64,000 nucleotides of DNA from Argopecten irradians (lineage: Eukaryota > Mollusca > Bivalvia > Pectinida > Pectinidae): NCBI RefSeq assembly GCF_041381155.1, contig NC_091137.1, positions 26,953,351 through 27,017,350 on the forward strand. The letters are read 5' to 3'. A program made the translations under genes and the position numbers. This document shows positions 21,076 through 33,595 of the stretch, piece by piece. The number at the start of each line of letters is the position of its first letter. The stretch's first letter is position 1. A model generated the notes under the pieces. That model was given only the letters and a program-made list of their open reading frames with translations. It was not told the DNA's origin and ran no database searches.

Positions 21076-22464
21076 ATGGATGAGGAAGAACCAATGGACA
21101 TTTCTGGAGAGTCATTCTCTTGGGAAAGCCCATCAAGATTTCCTAGAAATTCTGCCAGTAGGGCCATTCCTCGTCGACAGTCATTTCCAATCAAACAACA
21201 CTCAAGATCCGAGGATCGTCAGTTTCCGAGTAGCAGAACTCCGAAACGTATGTCTCTACCTGCTCAACAATCAAGTCCAAAACTAGATTTCTCTAGAGGA
21301 TTTTCCCCAAGTAAATCACATCACTATCGGCCAAGTTCTGAGGTGCTACCTCCTTCACTGAGTGAACTGAACCATTCTACACCAATCAGGAGTTTGAGTG
21401 ATCGGTATGAAAACCAGTCAAAACTTAAACATCGTCATCACAAACATAAATCAGAAGAAGAGGAAGATGAGGAGGAGGAAGACTCATACACGAGACGTAA
21501 AAATCTTCGGAGAAAAATTGAACGAAAACGTTCAGAACCTTATATAAGTATTAAGCAGAAATTGTCGTTCATGGGGTTTCTGATTCTGTTGTTTATTATG
21601 ATCCATATCATAAATAACGCTAGACCTGGTCGGTGTCAGGTAACGTTGGATATTCCTAAACTTAAAGAACATCTGAAGAAGAATGTCTTTGGTCAACACA
21701 TAGCCTCAGGTATAGTGATGTCGCTGGCAAAAAACTTGTCTGCTCATTTTCGTAAATCACTGAACAACTCTCAGACTGTTGTCTCTTTCCATGGGTGGTC
21801 TGGAATAGGTAAAAACCATCTGGCTAAAATACTCAAACAGACGTTTAAGCCGGCGAAGGTGAACACATTCCTAGTACCGTTACATTTCCCTCACAGGTCC
21901 CAGGACCAGGAGTACAAAGCCTTGGTTCCTCAATGGATCAAGGCCAACATGTCACTCTGTAACATGAATATATTTATCTTTGACGAGATGGACAAGGCAT
22001 CTGACGGTGTTATCCAGGGGCTTCATACAGCTTTGACAGAAATCAAAAGTTCTAATATATCTTCAAGAGTCTGGACTTTGTTCATTCTGCTCAGTAACAG
22101 TAAAGGGTCGAACATCAACAGTTACTTATTCTCACAGCTGGAGAAAGGTCGTGGCAGAGAAAACTTAACACAAGAGGAATTTATTCCTACACTAACCAGT
22201 GATACAGAGGGGAGCTGGTATGAATCTCTCCTGGAGGAGGGACTTATCACACATACAGTGCCATTCCTCCCCCTCACACAGGCACATGTAAGGAGCTGTA
22301 TCGTACGGGACATGTACCTGAAGAATATAATTCCTAACAAGGAAACTATAGAGAAGATCCTTGAGGAACTTCCGTTTGACCAGCCATGGGAGGAAAGTGA
22401 CCAATACTCTACAACAGGCTGTAAAAGGGTGTCCTCTAAAGTCGACCTACATATGGACGATTAA
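21076..22464 (+). CDS. torsin-family AAA+ ATPase (torsin-4A-like)
   Basis: 462 residues in one coding exon. Residues 1-160 are a basic, Ser-rich and partly acidic (125-136) extension, probably cytosolic or nucleoplasmic. Residues 163-179 (LSFMGFLILLFIMIHII) are one membrane segment, followed by the lumenal ATPase region. Walker A is GWSGIGKN (240-247) with the Asn in place of Thr that torsins share. Walker B is IFIFDE (299-304), sensor 1 lies at LLSN (338-341), and sensor 2 is TGCKRV (447-452). Torsins are ER/nuclear-envelope ATPases that need LAP1- or LULL1-type activators. The long N-terminal extension, the transmembrane anchor instead of a signal peptide, and the single coding exon fit torsin-4A. 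The start follows a good acceptor at 21063. It is tail to tail with the E2 gene. Confidence 0.9.
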   Translation: MDEEEPMDISGESFSWESPSRFPRNSASRAIPRRQSFPIKQHSRSEDRQFPSSRTPKRMSLPAQQSSPKLDFSRGFSPSKSHHYRPSSEVLPPSLSELNHSTPIRSLSDRYENQSKLKHRHHKHKSEEEEDEEEEDSYTRRKNLRRKIERKRSEPYISIKQKLSFMGFLILLFIMIHIINNARPGRCQVTLDIPKLKEHLKKNVFGQHIASGIVMSLAKNLSAHFRKSLNNSQTVVSFHGWSGIGKNHLAKILKQTFKPAKVNTFLVPLHFPHRSQDQEYKALVPQWIKANMSLCNMNIFIFDEMDKASDGVIQGLHTALTEIKSSNISSRVWTLFILLSNSKGSNINSYLFSQLEKGRGRENLTQEEFIPTLTSDTEGSWYESLLEEGLITHTVPFLPLTQAHVRSCIVRDMYLKNIIPNKETIEKILEELPFDQPWEESDQYSTTGCKRVSSKVDLHMDD

Positions 22465-25400
22465 CTGAGGGATGTGCATATGGACGATTGCTCAGGGGAT
22501 CTACATTATGGACCAACGTCATTAGTTAAACTCCATGTTAATGACAAAGTCAAATTATGTTTAACAAAGGACATTAGTGGTTATGTATATATAGATGACA
22601 TATATATATATGACACTAATGTCACGAGTTAAACTCTATATTAAGTGACAAAGTCAAACTACATAAGGGCGACTAACCAAATGACCAACATATACATGTA
22701 TGATTGGCGAAGAGAGAACTGCATTTTGAAGACTTTCATGTCCACTTAATGGTTAATCTATAGATGACTAAGTCATTGTCTTTTGTACTTAGAAAGTCTA
22801 ACTAGACATATGGGAACGTTAATATACTAATTGACATCAATTGATTACTCGCTTTTCAATTAATTATCCCTATTTCCAGCATTTTTGATCCTTTATATAT
22901 GCTGCCTGGCAAAAGGTGACTAAATTTAGGACTTTGCTTCTTTACACACACACTGAGGAGATAGACGACTAAATTTGCATCCTATACCAATGAACACCAA
23001 ATATTAATATCGTCACACATTTGACGTCACACGTGGCACGCTTTCCAGTCATCGCTCATATGTTAGCATTCTTCCGAACAGCATGGATACAATTTGGTAG
23101 ATCTGGCCTTCAGCTGCCACTTGCCGAAGGGTGAATTGTGCTCCATTGTGCTGTATAGTTAAATATTTGTCTACTTTGTACCGCATTACTGTTTGTATCC
23201 CATTATGTAATCGTGTTCGTTTTGTATGTCTTGATAAAGGGGCAGATCGCCTCGAAAATTTGACAATTTTTTTTTTTTGTCCACACGGTTGGAATTACTT
23301 CCTTGTCCCATATTTACCATTTGAAGTAATTTGTAACCAACAGACTTACGTTTGATCTTTGGATCCCATGTCATCTGGAAAATCCTGTTGATATTACTTC
23401 TTTGACCCCTATACATATGGGACAAACACTTCTAAGATCTAATTATGAAACACTGTTGATGAAATGCCATACACAATCATGTATATAGTCGTCTTTCTTT
23501 TTGTGTGGTTTGGTATTTAGTCTACATTTTTTATAACAAACAGCTTTACTTAACTGTGCAATACTGAGTCAGAGCATATATCAAATGTTTACATTCCATA
23601 CTGATGAACACTGAGAATTACCATTTAATATGAACTAAATTTTTTAGAGTGTAATACATATATATGAATTAAGGTGTATTGTGTGACATGGGCCAGGTCC
23701 CTGTGTGAATTGAGGAATGTAGATGAAATAATTATTCATTAATCTATTTGAACAATTTTATAGTATTTTTTTTCAGGAACAATATTCCACATGAAATATG
23801 CCACCAGAACAAAATGAATATTATGATCTCGCTCATACATTTGTATATATAGTAAAACCTGGATAACTTAAAATCGATGGGACCATGACATTTTCTGTAT
23901 ATTCTAATAATGTGTTTATGTTTACTTGATTACATAATGAACATTTCCGTATTTATACACTGGTATCCTCCAGTCATAAGGCTAAAGTGTTTGGGGTAAG
24001 CTGGCCACTGGTCTCTAGAATATTTAAATTTGAACAGACAATCAGTGGCATTTGATAACGAGAAAACTTAATATATATAAAAAGTTACCAGTCCCATAAT
24101 TTTTATACCGACAGATTAAGAGGTGCTTTAGATATAATTTATCATTTTTCTTCTTCTAAATTAAATGTAAGCCTAAATTAACATAAACAAAATTTCAAAA
24201 TGAGCCACGAAGGCCTATGGTGATCATCAAAATTAAAACATATGCTGTAAATAAAATATGATAAATCATATATTGATTGGTACCAAAATGTGCTTTCATT
24301 ATTAAATCAATACTTTCTATGCAGAAGTTTTTATTTTACAATGACTAACAATAACTTAAAATGATTATTTATGTCTGTTGCGCTGTAAAGTGAGAACACA
24401 CTATCAAAAGTTTACAATCTCATTTCACTTCTTTACAGTATTATCACTACAATGGTATACACTGTAGTGACTGTTTTCATCTGAAACAAAGAATAAAGAA
24501 ACATTTAGAGATTGTACAATATACATTCTGTGAAGTCTAAATTGCTACTGATATTTATGATGCATTGTAGAAGTTTGTCCATGATTTTTCTATAGTTTAT
24601 TGATTTCTTAAGAGAAAAAAAGTAAAAAAAAAATCAACCAGTTATAGCACAAACTTTAATATCTTTAACCAATTTTAAAACTTTATTTATTAAAAAAGAT
24701 GTATTAAAAATGATAATTTGTTTGATGATAACGTGTGTTGTAAGTGAAACCTGTCTATAAAGACCGGACAAGAGAAAACTGATCTCTATAGTTTAGTGGT
24801 CTTTATATGCATGTCAAAATGTGTTATAAATGGCCATTTGGGACCATAAGTAGCTTTATTATGCAGATTGATGATCTTTATACAGAAGTGCATTGCTAAG
24901 GCAGGTCTAACTGTACATGTTGTTATTGGTTGAAATGAAGTGCAGTGATTTATTGACTAATAGCAATACTTTGGATAAGATGTGAGGTGTTGAAGCAATA
25001 AATGTTTGAAATTTTGTTATTAAATTGCAATCACAGTTGTTTTTATTTCATTTTTATTTCAATCCATCCCCAATAGCTGTGGCTTTTTTTCTTGACACCA
25101 TTCTTACAATGGTTAAATCAAAATCACAATTGATCCTTCTCAGTAAGTCTTCTTTAACAACTACTGTTGTCTGTTATTTCATTTTGGATGTTTTAATTTT
25201 TATTATCATTTCAATGTGGTAATAGAGGGGTTCCTCTCAGAAAACGTAGAAATGATATTTGACAACCTCTTCTTTAAGTTGATTTCTAGATTCTTATTTA
25301 GATGGGACCTCCTTGTAGCATCCTAAACATTCCTGGGGTTGATATCACTACTGTTATATATTTTATCCAACTCCAGACTATGTCATAGCAAACCTGAAGG

Positions 25401-25980
25401 TTCTGTGTGTGGCAACAGATAGTACACTATAGGTAGTTTGGTCCTTTGATAAACTTATAAACAATCAAATAATGGTACACTGTATGACTTGAAGCTGGGT
25501 GTCACTCTTTGTTAATCTTCAAAGCTAGTCTCTGTTTGAATGTGATTTGCCAGGGTTATTTTTCCTGAAATACCACCAGTTTTGCGGTGACATATTCCAA
25601 AGATGGATATAACAACAGTGATTATAGCGCCTGGTATATTGAGGATGTTCTTGTAGCTGTTAGCTATCTTGCTTCAGCATTCAGGTGGCATGTTAAATTG
25701 TAGGACTTAAGTCAATTTCATATGGGAATGAAACTTACCTACCAACAATGTCTAAACCAATTTTATCTTTTATTTTAAAATAGAAAAAATAGCGATAAGT
25801 ACACATATAACTTTATTTTGGGAAATTAAATGTATTAGTTCTGTGCATCAAGGTTTCGGTAATATTTAGATTCAGAATCAAAATAAATAAAAAATTTTAA
25901 CAGAAAGTACATGTAACTAGCCAACAAAACATATGTTACTCTTGATTAGTGAAATGTCACAAGAGCTCACATAATGGCTC
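22465..25980. other. intergenic, torsin to E2 (convergent)
   Basis: AT-rich; contains both 3' UTRs by position. A copy of a short dispersed repeat lies at 23338-23420. No further gene seen; poly(A) signals are too common here to choose one. Confidence 0.6.
23338..23425 (-). repeat. short dispersed repeat, copy A
   Basis: About 80 bp that is the reverse complement of 26475-26550; shared core GGATTTTCCAGATGACA-like and CAAAGAAGTAATATCAACAG. Confidence 0.85.
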
Positions 25981-26238
25981 TTAATTTTTATTTTTAACAC
26001 TCTCCTGTGCCTTTGCATTATAATTTATTCGGAAATGGGTGTACTGGTTCAGTAGCTCATGATCCATGGAGTTTTCTGGTTCCGGCCGTGCCAGCAGAGA
26101 GAACAGAGCATTTATAATCATCTCCATGGAAGTTCCTGTGGGAGACCAGTTATCCTCGGACAGGAAGCCCAGACACACCTGTCCCAGCCGCTGGTTAACA
26201 TTCAGGTGGTACGGGATACTGGCCGTGTCAAAGTTGAT
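25981..26238 (-). CDS. E2 exon 5 (active-site Cys, stop)
   Basis: Acceptor CTGTTGTAG, phase 0. Starts INFDTASIPYHLNVNQRL, carries the catalytic Cys in GQVCLGF, then the C-terminal helices and TAA at 25981-25983. Confidence 0.93.
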   Translation of the reverse strand: MNFDTASIPYHLNVNQRLGQVCLGFLSEDNWSPTGTSMEMIINALFSLLARPEPENSMDHELLNQYTHFRINYNAKAQESVKNKN

Positions 26239-28481
26239 CTACAACAGTCAAAGCAGGACTGAAGATGACTTGGATAAATCAAGCAAATGTGTGCTCTGTT
26301 TTGTTAAATACGTGTATATAAATTCATGTACATGAAAACCAAACATATAATATTACATTATTTGATTATTATCATACTCATATTAAAGTCTGCTGACTTC
26401 ATTCATTTATGTAAGTTATGTATAAAAGGATCACAAATCAAGATATTTGGGCAGTTAGCAGTTACATTTATATATATATATAGGGGTCAAAGAAGTAATA
26501 TCAACAGGATTTTCCAGATGACACAGGATCCAATCAAACGTAAGCCTGTTGGATACGTATATATATTGGATATATACTGATATATATATTGGATATATAT
26601 ATATACAGTTCAAATAGTGGTATTCATAGGATTTCTAAATGTTCAAAACAAGGGGGATAACTCGTGTGGGATTGAGTTGTGTCAATAGTGGGTTTCAGCA
26701 CAGGTGTTTTTTTCTCTCTATTATATTTAATACTGTGTTATATTACATATATATATACAGAGAGAGAAATGACTCTAGAGCCAAACGCCCGTGGTTTCAG
26801 TATGCTTTTTGCGTAATACGGTAGCTGATATTGCTGAATGTAAGCTTTGAGTTCAATATGAGACAGATATTGTGTGGTAGATGTAATTCCATGCTGACCT
26901 AGCTGGGTATAACTTACTGTCGGTGGCTTTAGTGGATAATCCTCCCTGACAAATCGTTAAGGAGTATACTTTGATCATTTCATGCATCAGCTAAAAAACA
27001 CAGCCATTTGACAAACCAAATCTCATTATTTCATTGATAACTTGTTTTACAATAATTAGTCAAGCTGTATCCTTTTCTCCAAGATTACGTAATAGTATGC
27101 ATTAGATGACCATATGATTGTAATCATGACAAGAATAGACAAAAAGGACCCAAAAAGCATTGCAATTAATTGCTTACTTACTAGTGTGTATGCTTCCTTG
27201 TGCCTAATGATGATCAAGAAAACGATAATGTTCTGACATCGTCTTATCGTTTGATTGTTATTGAGAAGTCACACAAAGAATGTTTAATCTTGCTTTGATG
27301 GCCTATAACACTCTGTATTTAATTTCATCGAGTTTTAATTTGCACCCATGTTGAAGTCTGAAAATGTTCTTCAACATTAGGATAGGTATTGAATTTAAAA
27401 CTTGGATTGTAGCTAATACCTCCATGGGTATCTGTTAACTTTCCCTATTATAAACAGTATGATATTAATTATTTCAAGCAAAGAATCGTGACTTGACAAT
27501 AGAAGCAGCACCACAACAGATTCCATTGCCTTGTCTAGCTAGGTACAATCTTGGCATGTTTTTTCATATATGATAAGGATACGGAATTTGGATAATGGCA
27601 GTGAAGCTTCCCCCTGAAAGAAGAAAAGATATATTGTTTATAATCAATCTCAATAAAATCAGTCATATAAAATGAAAATGGTCAATTTCATAATCTAGTC
27701 TCACCTTTGTAAGGCGAATCCTCTGGCCCTGGGATGACTGCCTGCCAAAGGTGGAGATTGTCATCTATAAGGGAAATTTTGATGCCGCGTGGCTGACTCT
27801 TCTCCAGCTGGACAAATTCCTTCTGTAATCTTTTAAAATACTTCATACTGTTTGATATACTTTGATTTTAAAGAATAATATGTACATTGTCACATTATTA
27901 ATGCAAAAGAAGTGGATAGAGCCTAAACATCTGAAAAAGCCAAATTAACACGCATACATTTTACAGTTATTTGCCTTCAAAATGCTAACGATGTACTTTC
28001 GCTTTGCACGTATAATGTACTAATTTGTTGGAAAGACATAAAAGAGGTATATTGACGTAGAACGAAAATTGTTTCTTCGTGATAAATGATGAAAAAATGA
28101 ATCTGGAAAAATCCCACTGACATCAACAGAAATTGTCAAATGCTCTATTTTAAACCATAGCTCGTATTCCCCTCCCCTGAATCCTCAGTTAATAAAACTA
28201 TTCCGATGGGAGTACAACTACAATTATTGGATTAACATGTTTTAGTCTATTAGAATGAAAATCGAAGTCTCGATGCTTGATATTCTAAAATGTATGATTT
28301 GAAATGGTACAACTGATATTGCCACAGTTATTCCAAACTGTTCAATGTAATTCACTGTAATACTTCATTAAAAGTTTCGAGGGTTAAACATCATGTTGGA
28401 ATCTGCTTTAACTGTATTCGTCATTCCAGAATATATACGCTTTTGTTACCGTTTCCTGTATTGCTGCTGTAGCGATGCCAT
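25981..28481 (-). CDS. ubiquitin-conjugating enzyme E2 (five exons)
   Basis: Five exons (28481-28450, 27847-27705, 27613-27583, 26945-26918, 26238-25981) join in phase to 163 residues. The protein has the N-terminal helix KYFKRLQKEFVQLEK, the E2 core PGPEDSPYKGGSF, IPEDYPLKPP, then YHLNVNQRLGQVCLGFL with the active-site Cys, and NWSP four residues further. This is a full class I E2 fold with no long extension; it should take ubiquitin from E1 and pass it on with an E3. GQVCL is as in UBE2L3, but the overall family is not clear. The usual HPN motif reads HLN, and the PPKI/V position reads PPTI. The Asn of HPN, which matters for catalysis, is kept. Reading ORFs alone suggests a premature stop after the third segment; splicing at CC|GTATCC to a 28-nt exon resolves it. 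Confidence 0.9.
26475..26550 (+). repeat. short dispersed repeat, copy B
   Basis: Inverted relative to 23338-23425; begins TATAGGGGTCAAAGAAGTAA. Lies in the last intron of the E2 gene. Confidence 0.85.
26918..26945 (-). CDS. E2 exon 4 (28-nt microexon)
   Basis: Acceptor TTTGTCAG, donor ACA|GTAAGT, phase 2 to 0. Encodes PEDYPLKPPT, the conserved E2 block before the active-site strand. Confidence 0.88.
27583..27613 (-). CDS. E2 exon 3 (31 nt)
   Basis: Acceptor TTCTTTCAG, donor ATTCC|GTATCC, phase 1 to 2. Encodes GGSFTAIIQI, the second and third core strands. Confidence 0.85.
27705..27847 (-). CDS. E2 exon 2
   Basis: Acceptor ATCAAACAG, donor ACAAAG|GTGAGA, phase 2 to 1. Encodes the first helix and strands through PGPEDSPYK. 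An internal ATG is its second codon, so translation from here is an alternative. Confidence 0.9.
28450..28481 (-). CDS. E2 exon 1 (32 nt, start codon)
   Basis: ATG to donor AAACG|GTAACA, encoding MASLQQQYRK plus two bases of Arg. Phase 2 matches exon 2, whose first base completes CGT. Confidence 0.75.
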
Positions 28482-28671
28482 CTTGTCCAATATTCTACTT
28501 TCTGTTTCGGTATGAAATACCGACTAATTGTGTTATCGTGTGTCTCTATAAATACGCACACGCAATTATTATAGACTGCACTTTCGTTTTGTTGTTTATG
28601 TTCAATAAAAGGTATTGAGTGTATTTTACGGAAATTTTGGCACTCTTTGGGGATAATGGTATATATCTAAA

Positions 28672-28905
28672 TACTACCACAGGATCTGAGAATTAGTTAC
28701 AGTTTACATACATAAGAGCAAGTGCCCTAAGACCATTTTAGACGTTTTTTGAGGCATAGATTTAATTTTTAGACGTTTTAGAGGTCTAGATTCTAGATTT
28801 TATCTAGACCTCTACATTACGTATTAAAATGATCTTAGGGCACCCTGGTGGGTCCATACATAATTTTATAAACTGTAACTAATTCTCAGATCCCTGTGAA
28901 TACTG
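28672..28905. mobile_element. foldback element, about 210 bp
   Basis: GGATCTGAGAATTAGTTACA at 28682 is exactly inverted at 28874-28893, with imperfect pairing further out. A second inverted pair (GTGCCCTAAGACC and GATCTTAGGGCAC) lies inside. Confidence 0.85.
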
Positions 28906-30861
28906 CCGTTTCGTTATGTCGGACGAGACTATTTTCATTATATATGAATGAACCTAATACGTTTCCATTAAATACGCATCGATTCAAGTGCCCCTGTTCA
29001 CAACGTGAAATGACATCCATTACATTTCGTGGTGTCGATGTTTCTTAGAAGCCTTTTTACGCTCATGCTACACATACGTTGGCAGGTAAAACAATCGTTG
29101 TTAAACCTGAGCTAGATGATTTTCCCTTCGGCCTCGGTGAATATCACCTTTCTCAGATTTAACAATTCCTCGTATTAACCTACAAAAAGTCAATATTTGT
29201 ATAATCAAACGTCATTCTCTGATCATTAATTGATTACATACATATAATATTTTAATCTTGCTTGGATCATGTGTAATGATCGCAAAATGACTGAAAATCA
29301 AAGCCCACGAAAAGCGATGATTTTACATGATCTCAACTCGACAAGTTTTAATTGGCCTTACTATGGGTATCACAGTCATTGCATTTTTGCCAAATATAAA
29401 GACATACAAAAATGTATATACGTATGATCTCCTCGGTAAATACTATTTCTGCTGTCATTATATACTGAGATAGTTCTGATACGTATACCAGACATTTCAA
29501 TAAATATCAATTTTCAACGATAAAAATTACGTTGTCTTTATAAATCAATGTACATTTTCACTTTAGCAAACTTATAATATATATATATCAATCTTCATTG
29601 GTTTTTCGTTAACATCGGGACTAAACATTTATAGTATCCACGTATGTTTCTTTGCACTGTCGGTCAAAAATGGTAGCAATGCATACCGTAAATGAAATTA
29701 TAGATAAAAGACATGACTCTGTTCTACTTGTCACGTTTAAAGGGAATGGAAAATTCGATTTTTTTTATTATTATTATTTCAAGGACGCTGATGTCAAGAG
29801 AGCAAATGGCAGTACGTGTAGGTCTACTCTACATATTCACTCACTGCGAATATTTCAAATGTTTCCTTAGCAAAATAACTTTGGGAAATGTTCTTGGTCA
29901 TATCACAATACAATGAGTCCAAAAACAAATAACTTATGGTAAATTTGTATTTTGAAAATCAATTGTCGTAGTACATATCAAATATATGATTTAGCTATAG
30001 GAAACGTGTTGGTGGGGAATAACAGATATATGTTAGGTAAGGCTAATATTCTTGTGCGTGTGTGTAAGGCTGAATATGAATCCCGGGGCACATTTCACTC
30101 TTCATATAAAATTTGTATGGAGAATATGTTTATTTTTTTGTTTTTTTTAATGTGTTTGGAAAGCTAGACGAGAACATTCACTGAAGGATTCAAAACTAAC
30201 AAGAATGCAGGTATTAATTCATATGGTATATTGTGAAATAAATATTGAATCAAAAATCAAGATTGCAAATAACAAGTAAGTAAGAACAAGTCTGAATTTA
30301 AATTGTTTAAAAGCGAAAGTAGCATAAAGATACATTGTTATTGAAATAATACAGTCAAATTTAATTAGGAATATTCAACAATAAAAACACTTTACATTTT
30401 TAAGATTTTTGTAAAACTATGCACAGTGTGTGAAGCAAAATGTAAATTTTGATTGAATATATACCTATATGCATGTACGTGTAGTTTAAATTTAAAACGG
30501 AGATAATTAAAGTTACACGTGATGTATTTTATACTCACGAATCCAGAAGAGCTTTTGATATGTTCTTTGCCACCAAAAGTTATCAACATTTTGAGAATTA
30601 CAGTACTTAAAATGCATAGGTTTTAAATTTATAAGTACAAATAAGAGTTGAATATGATTTTCGGCATAACTGCCAAAAATCATTATATTTACATCTACAG
30701 TGCAGTGCATTGAATACATACGGTCAGACCATGAAGCCAAATTGCAGTCTACAATTTCATTTCACATTTTTACAATGTTATTAGTAATTACAAAGTGCAC
30801 AATGCAGATATGTTACCATCTACATTTTGTGTACACATACATAAGATAAGGCAAACAAAAA

Positions 30862-31080
30862 TTGTCTGTTTAGGGTTACCCGGTCGAATCTATTTTTTTA
30901 CCCCGACTTTTTCCACTTTTTTTTACGAAAAAAAATATAAAAGAAGTCGGGATTTAGATCTCAGACTCCGGTTCTGGCCATTATTTTAGGGTTACATTGG
31001 CTAAAAAAAAAAAAAAAATCTCCCGCCCTACAGACCCTATTTTTTTTTTTTTCGCCAATGTAACCCTAAACAGACATATT
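30862..31080. mobile_element. foldback element with poly-A/T loop
   Basis: TGTCTGTTTAGGGTTA at left, TAACCCTAAACAGACA at right. A further TTTTAGGGTTACATTGGC pairs with GCCAATGTAACCCTAAA across an A/T-rich loop. Confidence 0.75.
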
Positions 31081-31957
31081 AGTGTTTTGGGCCTAAGACA
31101 TAAATAGTAAGAATTCAGTTACAGTGCATTTTACTTTTTTGTAACTAACTTACTAGGCATCATGTACGGTTGTCTGTCCATTTATTTGAGTGATTTTCAC
31201 AGCTTATGTCATCAAATTTTATGGTTTTCAATAGATTACTGAAGAAAAAAATAACATGTCAAAGTGTTCTCCCAGTTACGGCCCATATAACTAAGTCATA
31301 ATTATACGAATAAGTTTCTGTATGCATGAGCTGTAAAAATGCACATATAAGATATGCTGCATGATATCAAGAATGTAAGAATATTATATAGCATAACATT
31401 GAGTTTATAATGAAACTCATTAAAATCTTTCTTTTTTAAACAACTATTTTATTCTTCTCTCATATTCAAATTGAAATCATTCTTCCTAAAAAAAATTAAA
31501 TTACGTCATTTCCAGTTATCCTCAAACCCATCCGTTTAAGTACATGTGCACTGTTTAGAGATTTAAGAATATAAACCAGTAAGTTACCGTGATTTTACAT
31601 TTTTTTTCTGTTCTTCATCGGATTTTTCAAACAGCGCTTCGTTGCAAAGACAAATAATCCAATATCTAATAATGTGATTAATAGAAGTAATAATGTTGCA
31701 TACACATGCATATTTAAAAAGATTGCTTGTAGATAAAGAGAAATTTCTAGTGGACGTGTATTTATACAGGTATCTAGTAGTCATGGATCAAACGTGTGTG
31801 GTAACATTGACGACTATTAAAGCGTATGACTGATGTATATATAATATATATATAATAGTTTTGTATCCGGCACCCGTTCATACCATCGCGTATAACGGTG
31901 AAATGTAACACTATGGAATGAATTAATTAGAACCTAACGTATTGGCGTTTACCGAAT

Positions 31958-31975
31958 CCGTTGTCATGACAACGG
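31958..31975. promoter_or_regulatory. perfect 18-bp palindrome resembling an RFX X-box
   Basis: CCGTTGTCATGACAACGG is a perfect palindrome and fits the RFX-type pattern GTTNYCATGRNAAC. It lies 1.4 kb upstream of the betaglycan-like start exon. Function is inference from motif only. Confidence 0.35.
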
Positions 31976-32879
31976 CGAAATCGTTATGTAGTGGGGATGT
32001 GTTTATTGATCTTAAACTATTTATTCTTGTTTGCATTTCTGAAAGCACATATTGCAGATTGAAATCATTTCCGGGTTGTTAAATAAAACAAACGACGTTT
32101 TTAATTAATAATCGGAAACAATAGACTAATCATGATTGTAAATCCTTTTGATGTTCTCGCTAGGGAGTTGGATCAGATGAGGTTAAATATGTTATTGAAA
32201 GAGTTACGATTGATTTTCTGATATAATCTTTACGTGTTATAAAGTCAAACATTTAACGTTTGTATTTGTTAACCCACTCGATATAATGAACCTGAAAAAA
32301 TGTAAGTTGCTTTATAATAAATTTAAAGTTTTGAATAATAGCAAATAATATCAATTAAGCACTTGAAACAGGTGCTACTGTTATTTTTTTATATGACGTG
32401 CTAAAGCAAGATTATTATCAAGCAAACTATTGTAGTTGTTTACGCCTGATTTGTCTTGTGTACAGAAATGCATTGAAACTTTTATAATCGATCTTCGGCT
32501 TTATCGTTCTATCGTAATAGTTTGTACACTACGTAACCTCGGTGCAATTTCATTCACAAATTAGTCTAAGTCAATGAAATGCTTGTAGTAGTAAGAACAA
32601 TTCACATGAGCGCAAGCATGTTTACGATCCTGATCGAGTTCTGGCGCTTTTTGCCTTAGTCGATAGATGTCGCGGCAGTAGGTGTTGTGACGTTTCATTT
32701 CCTTATACGGAAATGTGTCAATTACATGCAAAGCAAAACAACATTATAGTGGTTCGCGATGCAAACAAGGTCGATGGCATTATCCTATTTGAGCTTAATA
32801 TATAAGATGCAATGATTTGTTGATATTGTAATATCTCTTGTTGGATTTATTGTGACTATATTTTCAAGGATTGTTGATT

Positions 32880-32934
32880 TGAAGCGTGGGGGCTTTCTTA
32901 GTGTTTTTCGGCGAGTGGATCAATTCTGGAGGAG
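32880..32934 (+). other. possible betaglycan-like 5' non-coding exon
   Basis: GGAGGAG|GTGAGT is a good donor, followed at 33387 by an acceptor before the signal-peptide exon. Exon start is not determined. Confidence 0.35.
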
Positions 32935-33387
32935 GTGAGTAGGGAGAGTTTATTGACATTTTGCCTCGATTATTTGTATTCGATCGACAGTTGCTCTGTC
33001 GATATATTTGCCCCATTATTCACATATTAGATGAAAGATACCAATATCACAATTATGCTAATTGATATATATTTCTGCACATCTTTAGCTAACTGTCAGT
33101 GTAGCGAGAGAGTTGATCAGTATTTTTTGGACGAATGCCCACGACCTTAGATTGACCAAATTGCGACCACTCTACCGATCACATGTGTACAAACATGAAG
33201 CATGCATTCCTCAATTCCTCCCAATGCCATTCCTTTCTAGAATAGTAACAATTATACTCGAATGTGTTTTGAACCTGCCTAGCCTCACGTGCAACGCTGC
33301 AATGAGGTTAGGATGTCGTGTGATGGAGTTCTGCGTGATAACATTGTACACGGTTTATTCGAGGTCGCCATTTTTTTTCTTTTGTAG

Positions 33388-33595
33388 GAGATCGTATCTG
33401 GGTCACGTTGATACGGGCTCGCTTTGAGTGGGAGGAAACCAGGTTATAGAGCTGGACTTGATTGCCAATGACTTTAAGACATCCCGATGTGACGGGAATC
33501 CATTTTTCTCACTATGCTGTATATTTTGCTTGTTGTGTTTGGATTATGTAGCGGGCTAGGTCTGCTATCGGACCTACAAAGGACTTCAGAAAATG
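33388..33595 (+). CDS. betaglycan-like exon with start and signal peptide
   Basis: Acceptor CTTTTGTAG at 33387. ATG at 33514 opens [18 protein letters not shown], a typical signal peptide, then QRTSEN to donor AATG|GTAAGG in phase 1. Bases 33388-33513 are 5' UTR. Confidence 0.8.

Larger units (their letters stand above)
28906..32880. other. intergenic, E2 to betaglycan (divergent)
   Basis: AT-rich, no coding exon recognised. Contains a foldback element (30862-31080) and an 18-bp palindrome (31958-31975). Promoters of both neighbours must lie within this interval. Confidence 0.6.

Noticed and set aside
27541..27613. Premature stop (YHI then TGA) suggesting the E2 gene is a pseudogene
   Set aside because: A donor at CC|GTATCC joins in phase to a 28-nt exon at 26918-26945 that restores the conserved PEDYPLKPP block.
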